Shown: positions 59,754-64,000 of the stretch, piece after piece | Layout of the letters: each line of letters opens with the position of its first letter | Numbering within the stretch: the first letter of the stretch is position 1 | Assembly: GCA_026707585.1 (NCBI GenBank) | Contig: JAPOWQ010000074.1 | Location: 62,001 to 126,000, forward strand | Length of the DNA: 64,000 nucleotides | DNA from: Chloroflexota bacterium | GTDB taxonomy: Bacteria; Chloroflexota; UBA11872 | Direction: 5' to 3' | Translations under genes and position numbers: made by a program | The notes under the pieces: model-generated | Seen by the model: only the letters and a program-made list of their open reading frames with translations | Database searches by the model: none | Told to the model about the DNA's origin: nothing

Positions 59754-60635
59754 GTGAACACATCACGTCCCGAGATCTGGTTGCGCCGCGCCGGAGTGTG
59801 GGCCGGCGCCGCGTCAATCCTGACCATTGGCCTGATCGGGTACGGGTCGTGGGTTCGCGTGTCGGGTTCCGGCCTGGGTTGCCCGGACTGGCCGCTCTGT
59901 GAGGGCGTGGTTGTCCCAGACCTGGAAGGCGCCACCGGCATTGAGTTTGGCCATCGCCTGTTTGCGGGCGTCACGATGCTTGCGGCTGTGGCGGCTTCGT
60001 GGTGCGCAGTCCTCGGGCGCACCGCCGACCGCCAGGCGACCAGGCTGATTGTCGGCGCGCTGGCGGCCATCCTGGTGCAGGCGGTGCTGGGCGGCATCAC
60101 GGTGCTAACCCATCTGCACGGCATGGTCCGGCTGGCGCACCTGACGTTCTCCATGCTGACGCTGGCGCTGCTGACCGCGGGAGCGCTGCGAGCCCTGAAC
60201 GTGCCGGGGGTGGAACTGCCGGGCGTGAAACGTACACGTGCGCTGCTGGTGGCGGCGGGATTGGTGATCCTGCTTGGCGGCACCATCGTGGGACGAAACG
60301 CGAGCGCGAGCTGCCCGACCCTGCCGTTTTGCGACGGCAGCGTGGGCGCCGAAGCCCTGGGGCTTCACATGCTGCACCGCATTGCCGCGTCGCTGATTGC
60401 AATCGACATCTTCGTCATGGCATGGCAGGTCTGGTCGCGCGGCGGAACGCGGACGGCGATTCTGTTGAGCCTCAGCGCTGTCGTCCTTGTGACGGCGCAG
60501 GGGGCCGTGGGCGTGCTCTCCAAATCCATCGGCTTGTATCCAGAGCTTCGCGTCCTGCACCTGACGCTGGCCGCGCTGTTGCTGTGGGTGCTGGTCATCA
60601 AGTTCAGCCTGGCGCTGAAGCACCGAAGCGGTTGA
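59754..60635 (+). CDS. ctaA: Heme A synthase
   Basis: 293 residues from GTG 59754. Eight-helix COX15/CtaA protein that oxidises heme O to heme A for aa3-type oxidases. Seen: GSWVRVSGSGLGCPDWPLC (first Cys pair), FGHRLFAG, LTHLHG, a second Cys pair CPTLPFC, HMLHRIAAS, VLHLTLA (heme-ligand His residues). Its stop overlaps the ctaB start (TGATG), so the two are coupled. Confidence 0.92.
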   Translation: MNTSRPEIWLRRAGVWAGAASILTIGLIGYGSWVRVSGSGLGCPDWPLCEGVVVPDLEGATGIEFGHRLFAGVTMLAAVAASWCAVLGRTADRQATRLIVGALAAILVQAVLGGITVLTHLHGMVRLAHLTFSMLTLALLTAGALRALNVPGVELPGVKRTRALLVAAGLVILLGGTIVGRNASASCPTLPFCDGSVGAEALGLHMLHRIAASLIAIDIFVMAWQVWSRGGTRTAILLSLSAVVLVTAQGAVGVLSKSIGLYPELRVLHLTLAALLLWVLVIKFSLALKHRSG

Positions 60636-61507
60636 TGCCAGCGCTGGTCCGACACCTGCTTCCGCTGGCGAAACCGCGAATCGTCCTCCTGGTCGTCTTC
60701 ATCGCGGCGGCCGGCGCGTGGAAGGCCGCCGGCGGACAGCCCGATGCGGTGACGATGCTTGCGGTGATCCTGGCGGTGGCGGTGGCGGCCGCGGGATCCA
60801 ACCTCGTCAACCAGGGGCTGGAAGCCGACATTGACGCGGTGATGCGCCGCACGCGCGGGCGCGCGGTGGCGTCCCGGCAAGTCAGCGCGCTCGCCGTCGT
60901 CGCGGTGGGTCTGGTCCTGGTTGCGGCGGCCGTCGCGGCGCTGGCGGTCACTGCCAATCTCCTGGCGGGGTTGCTCACTCTGGCCGCGGCCGCCACTTAT
61001 GTGCTCGTCTACACCGTGGTCTTGAAACGGCGCTCCTGGAACAACATCGTGATCGGCGGTGCGGCCGGGGCCTTTCCGCCGCTGATCGGCGCGGCGGCCG
61101 TATCGGGCCAGGTTGATGCCCTGGGCCTATACATGTTCGCCTTCGTGTTCTTCTGGACGCCGCCGCACTTCTGGACGCTCTCGCTGCTGCTGCGCGAGGA
61201 CTATGCCGCCGCAAAGGTCCCGATGCTGGGGGCCATCGCCAGCACGCGTGACACCGCGATTCAGATCAAGCTGTACATCCTGCTGCTGGCGGCCCTGACC
61301 TGGCTTCCGCTGGCGGCGAGCTACGGCGGGCTTACATTCGCGCTTGCGGGAACGCTGCTGACGGGGTACTGGCTGCGCGCCTCGTGGCCGCTGGAGGGCG
61401 GCGCGAGTTCCAGCCAGACGCTCGCGGCCTACAAGTTCTCGCTGCTGTACCTGGCGCTGACGTTCCTGATCCTGGCCGTTGAGCCGATGCTTCCCTGGTA
61501 TACGTAG
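60635..61507 (+). CDS. ctaB: Protoheme IX farnesyltransferase (heme O synthase)
   Basis: 290 residues from ATG 60635. UbiA-family prenyltransferase with the first Asp-rich motif NLVNQGLEADIDAVMRRT-R, WNNIVIGGAAGAFPPLIG, and FWTPPHFWTLSLLLREDY, all typical of CtaB. Makes heme O from heme B and farnesyl diphosphate, the substrate for the preceding CtaA. No oxidase subunit genes are in view, so they probably lie elsewhere. Confidence 0.93.
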   Translation: MPALVRHLLPLAKPRIVLLVVFIAAAGAWKAAGGQPDAVTMLAVILAVAVAAAGSNLVNQGLEADIDAVMRRTRGRAVASRQVSALAVVAVGLVLVAAAVAALAVTANLLAGLLTLAAAATYVLVYTVVLKRRSWNNIVIGGAAGAFPPLIGAAAVSGQVDALGLYMFAFVFFWTPPHFWTLSLLLREDYAAAKVPMLGAIASTRDTAIQIKLYILLLAALTWLPLAASYGGLTFALAGTLLTGYWLRASWPLEGGASSSQTLAAYKFSLLYLALTFLILAVEPMLPWYT

Positions 61508-61545
61508 GAGTTGGATCTGCCGAGGCTCGGAGAAGATCCGACGGG

Positions 61546-62649
61546 CTAGCGGGCGCCCGGCAGGCGCCTGATCACCCCGACGATTGGAACGGCGACCAGG
61601 ACGACGGCGGCGGCCACGAAGAAGGGCGGCCCCAGTGAGTCCTCGTAGAGCCCGGACAGGCGCCCGCTGCCGGCCGACCCGATGGCGACGCCCAGGGAAT
61701 ACACGGCATAGAAGATGCCGAACGCCCTGCCACGGCGCCCGGGGCCCGCGGCCTCGGTGACCAACGCGGTCGCCGCGGGGAACACCAGCCCATAGCCGAG
61801 GCCGAACACCGCCATTCCGGCCGCAATCGCGCCATAGCTTTCGGCAACGCCTAGCACGGCCAGGCCCCCAGCTACTCCGACCAGACCAACGAGCAGGGGG
61901 ACGAAGCGACCGAATCGGTCGCTGGCGCCACCAACTGGACTGGCCATGACGAGGATGGCCACCAGCGCGAAGACGGCGAAGCTATAGCCGGAGCGAGCCG
62001 CGGACTCTCCCTGGCTTTCCAGAACGAGCGGCAGGTGCGCCACGAGCACACCGACGCCGACCGTGACGGCGAAGAGGGTGGCATTCGCCGAGAGCATGAG
62101 TCGCCCCATCGGCAGTGCCACCTCGCGTGCGTCGCCAGGCGCGCCGCTGCGGGAAGCCTTGGATGGCAGTTGGCGTGTGACGGCCGCAAAGGCAAGCAAG
62201 GTGACCGCGAGCACCACGGCATCGAGGAAAAAGACCGAATCGGCGCCCCAGGCGTCCCGGAGGACTCCCGCGGCCGGCGGGCCGATCATGGCCGGTATGG
62301 CAATCATGGCGCCGGCGAGGCCCATGGCACGGCCGCGCTGATCCGACGCCACCCAGTCGCCGATGATGGAGAAGGCACCCGGCGTGAGCGCGGCCGCCCC
62401 GAGGCCGTGGATCGCGCGCGCGACCAGGAGTTGTTCCGGCGACTGCACGAACGCGTAGCTGAGGACCGCGAGCGCCGTGGTGGCCAGACCAAGAATGATG
62501 GGGCCGCGACGACCCCACCGGTCAAGGACGAACCCGGCGCCCAGGTTGCCGAAGAGGTTCGTGATGGAGTAGGCGGCCACGACGATGCCGACAAGCGCCG
62601 CGGAGGCCCCGAGGTTTCGAGCATGCGGCGCCATGGTCGGAAACTGCAC
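61546..62649 (-). CDS. MFS transporter with unusual 5' end
   Basis: 367 residues from GTG 62649. MFS motif A-like DRWGRRGPII, ARAIHGLGAAALTPGAFSII, then GGASDRFGRFVPLL in the second half. The GTG cuts into helix 1: codons upstream of it, in frame and without stop, read IWAARLVVFAAFFDLF, an evident first membrane segment, yet no ATG, GTG or TTG exists between it and the in-frame stop near 62826. Either a non-canonical start is used or the 5' end is mutated. Substrate unknown (drug/sugar-type). Confidence 0.75.
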   Translation of the reverse strand: MQFPTMAPHARNLGASAALVGIVVAAYSITNLFGNLGAGFVLDRWGRRGPIILGLATTALAVLSYAFVQSPEQLLVARAIHGLGAAALTPGAFSIIGDWVASDQRGRAMGLAGAMIAIPAMIGPPAAGVLRDAWGADSVFFLDAVVLAVTLLAFAAVTRQLPSKASRSGAPGDAREVALPMGRLMLSANATLFAVTVGVGVLVAHLPLVLESQGESAARSGYSFAVFALVAILVMASPVGGASDRFGRFVPLLVGLVGVAGGLAVLGVAESYGAIAAGMAVFGLGYGLVFPAATALVTEAAGPGRRGRAFGIFYAVYSLGVAIGSAGSGRLSGLYEDSLGPPFFVAAAVVLVAVPIVGVIRRLPGAR

Positions 62650-62856
62650 GAAGAGATCGAAGAACGCCGCGAAGACGACCAGCCGCGCGGCCCAGATTGA
62701 GTGACGCGTTACGCCGTTCGAGGGAGTCGCTCCTGTCGCCGCGGAAAGTCCAGATGCTATGACAAAAGACGGCTGGCCAGCACCTCCAGAGCGCCAGGGT
62801 GAGGTCGAACGACGTGATTCAGCTGGCGCTCAGTACCCTGAACCTAACCCGGCTCA

Positions 62857-63330
62857 ATGAGACCTGGCGCGATGGATCTGTCGGCCGTTTCGCACGAGCC
62901 GCCTGGCTACACCTGCCCGTTCTGCGCGATTGCGGGTGGAGCGGAGCCGGAGTTTACGGCGTGGCACGAGGATCGGGTGTTTGTGCAGATTGCGAAGCAC
63001 TGGGATCCGGGCGGGCCGGGGCGGGCGCTGGTGATCCCGACGATTCACTACGAGAACATCTACGCGCTGCCCGACGATGTGGCTGGCGAAGTCGCCCGAA
63101 TGGTGCGGCTGGTCGCCACAGCCATGCGGCGCGGATATCCCTGTGATGGTGTGGCCATCCGCCAGAACAATGAGCCGGCCGGAGGACAGGACGTGTGGCA
63201 CCTGCACACGCATGTGGTGCCGAGGCACAACGACAGGCCGAATCCGGAATACCGGCATGAGCTGGCGGAGAGCGCAGAGCGCGCGCGTTACGCGACTCTC
63301 CTGCGACGGAGCCTGGAAGCGGTCGTCTAG
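62857..63330 (+). CDS. HIT-family hydrolase
   Basis: 157 residues from ATG 62857 (ATG 62872 also possible). N-terminal CPFCAIAGG (zinc-binding Cys pair), mid region RALVIPTIHYENIYAL, RQNNEPAGGQDVWHLHTHVVPRH holding the His triad HLHTHVV. Nucleotide or dinucleotide hydrolase acting on AMP-linked substrates. It stands alone between the MFS and the amino-acid ABC genes. Confidence 0.9.
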   Translation: MRPGAMDLSAVSHEPPGYTCPFCAIAGGAEPEFTAWHEDRVFVQIAKHWDPGGPGRALVIPTIHYENIYALPDDVAGEVARMVRLVATAMRRGYPCDGVAIRQNNEPAGGQDVWHLHTHVVPRHNDRPNPEYRHELAESAERARYATLLRRSLEAVV

Positions 63331-63385
63331 AGGCCCGGCCTGGCGCGGGCTGGGCAGCCGCAGAGGTGCCGGGCCGCTCGGCCGG

Positions 63386-64000
63386 CTAGAGGATCTGGTC
63401 CAGGAACAGCTTGGTTCGATCTTCCTGGGGGTTGTTGAAGATCTGGTCGGGAGGGCCGAGCTCGACGAGGGCGCCCTCGTCGAAGAAGGCCATGCGGTCG
63501 GCGACCTCGCGGGCGAAGCCCATCTCGTGGGTGACGCAGAGCATGGTCATGCCGGTGGCGGCCAGCTCGCGCATGGCGTCCAGGACTTCCTTGATCATCT
63601 CGGGGTCGAGCGCCGAGGTTGGCTCGTCGAAGAGCATGATTTGCGGCTGCATGGCGAGGGCGCGGGCGATGGCGACGCGCTGCTGCTGACCGCCGGAGAG
63701 TTCGGCGGGGTACTTCTGCGCCTGCTCCGGAATGCCGACCCGTTCCAGGAGCCGCATAGCCAGCGCTTCCGCGTCGCTCCGGGGCAGATGCCGGACGCGC
63801 TGCGGCGCCAGGGTGATGTTGCCGAGCACGGTGATGTGGGGGAAGAGGTTGAACTGCTGGAACACCATGCCGACCTCGCGGCGGATGGCGTCCAGGTTGC
63901 GGACGTCGTTGGTCATCTCGATGCCGTCGATGACGATGCGACCTTGCTGATGCTCTTCCAGGCGGTTGATCATGCGGATGAAGGTGGATTTCCCGGAGCC
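63386..64000 (-). CDS. Amino-acid ABC transporter ATPase (GlnQ/HisP-like), 5' end beyond window
   Basis: The gene continues past 64000; the last codons read GSGKSTFIR, the Walker A motif. Also seen: Q-loop [14 protein letters not shown], signature LSGGQQQR, Walker [16 protein letters not shown]-loop [14 protein letters not shown]. The polar amino-acid (PAAT) subgroup is indicated by [21 protein letters not shown]. The reading frame ends normally at 63386. Its permease and binding-protein genes are probably just outside the window. Confidence 0.93.
   Translation of the reverse strand, partial: GSGKSTFIRMINRLEEHQQGRIVIDGIEMTNDVRNLDAIRREVGMVFQQFNLFPHITVLGNITLAPQRVRHLPRSDAEALAMRLLERVGIPEQAQKYPAELSGGQQQRVAIARALAMQPQIMLFDEPTSALDPEMIKEVLDAMRELAATGMTMLCVTHEMGFAREVADRMAFFDEGALVELGPPDQIFNNPQEDRTKLFLDQIL

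Noticed and set aside
63332-63375. GGCCCGGC ... GCCGGGCC as a terminator of the HIT gene
   Set aside because: Long loop, no T run, and GC-rich repeats are common here.

Overview
The window looks like a high-GC member of the Chloroflexota, possibly a host-associated (for example sponge-symbiont) lineage. Three solute-binding proteins carry a twin-arginine leader followed directly by a lipobox, and one has the Val/Glu/Lys (VVEKEVPVEK-type) linker that is common in Chloroflexota. Plant-type leucine-rich repeats and RCC1 repeats, which are over-represented in symbionts, also occur. The phylum is inferred from protein style, not from a marker gene; no rRNA or tRNA gene was recognised and no CRISPR array is present.

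Layout. 1-3739: end of a small polyketide-type locus on the + strand (KS-AT fragment whose AT has lost its nucleophile, free ACP, Sfp-type phosphopantetheinyl transferase, alpha/beta hydrolase). 3745-9977: nucleobase (NCS2) permease with an ATPase-like tail, NfeD-type membrane protease plus flotillin operon, AAC(3)-like acetyltransferase. 9978-10467: gene-free, G-rich stretch with dyads. 10468-23898: five large secreted proteins in tandem on the - strand, all beginning with the same duplicated Cys-containing module; one continues into a TolB-type propeller and 14 leucine-rich repeats, four continue into RCC1 repeats. Their 5' ends and spacers are repeated at DNA level, and a relic of another copy lies just beyond. 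23899-25421: gene-poor, with a dispersed intergenic repeat. 25422-36000: orphan solute-binding lipoprotein, five-bladed-propeller glycosidase-like protein, MOSC protein, MFS transporter, divergent MutS-like ATPase, membrane protein with a discoidin-like end, large metallopeptidase with W-x-Q-D-G repeats. 35860-41322: dipeptidase-like protein convergent with a three-gene operon (flavoprotein, Gfo/Idh/MocA oxidoreductase, thiamine-diphosphate enzyme). 41835-45355: ECF sigma factor with an unknown internally repeated partner, then a second orphan solute-binding lipoprotein. 45704-49468: SAICAR synthetase with an unusual N-terminal extension, HAD phosphatase of lower GC, transposase remnant, XRE regulator and a conserved unknown. 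49672-58326: carbohydrate/cyclitol locus, namely a complete ABC importer (binding protein, two permeases, ATPase) and a dehydrogenase on the + strand, facing a sugar isomerase and an IolD-like hydrolase on the - strand. 58490-64000: YdjC/ChbG deacetylase, heme A/heme O synthesis genes preceded by a tiny COX2-like membrane protein, MFS transporter, HIT protein, and the 3' part of an amino-acid ABC ATPase.

How they fit. The clearest metabolic unit is 49672-58326, read as import and oxidation of a cyclitol or sugar, with a hairpin between the binding-protein and permease genes that could set their stoichiometry. The most unusual unit is the 13-kb tandem array of secreted repeat proteins: a shared N-terminal module with swapped repeat domains suggests diversification of a family of exported binding proteins by recombination.
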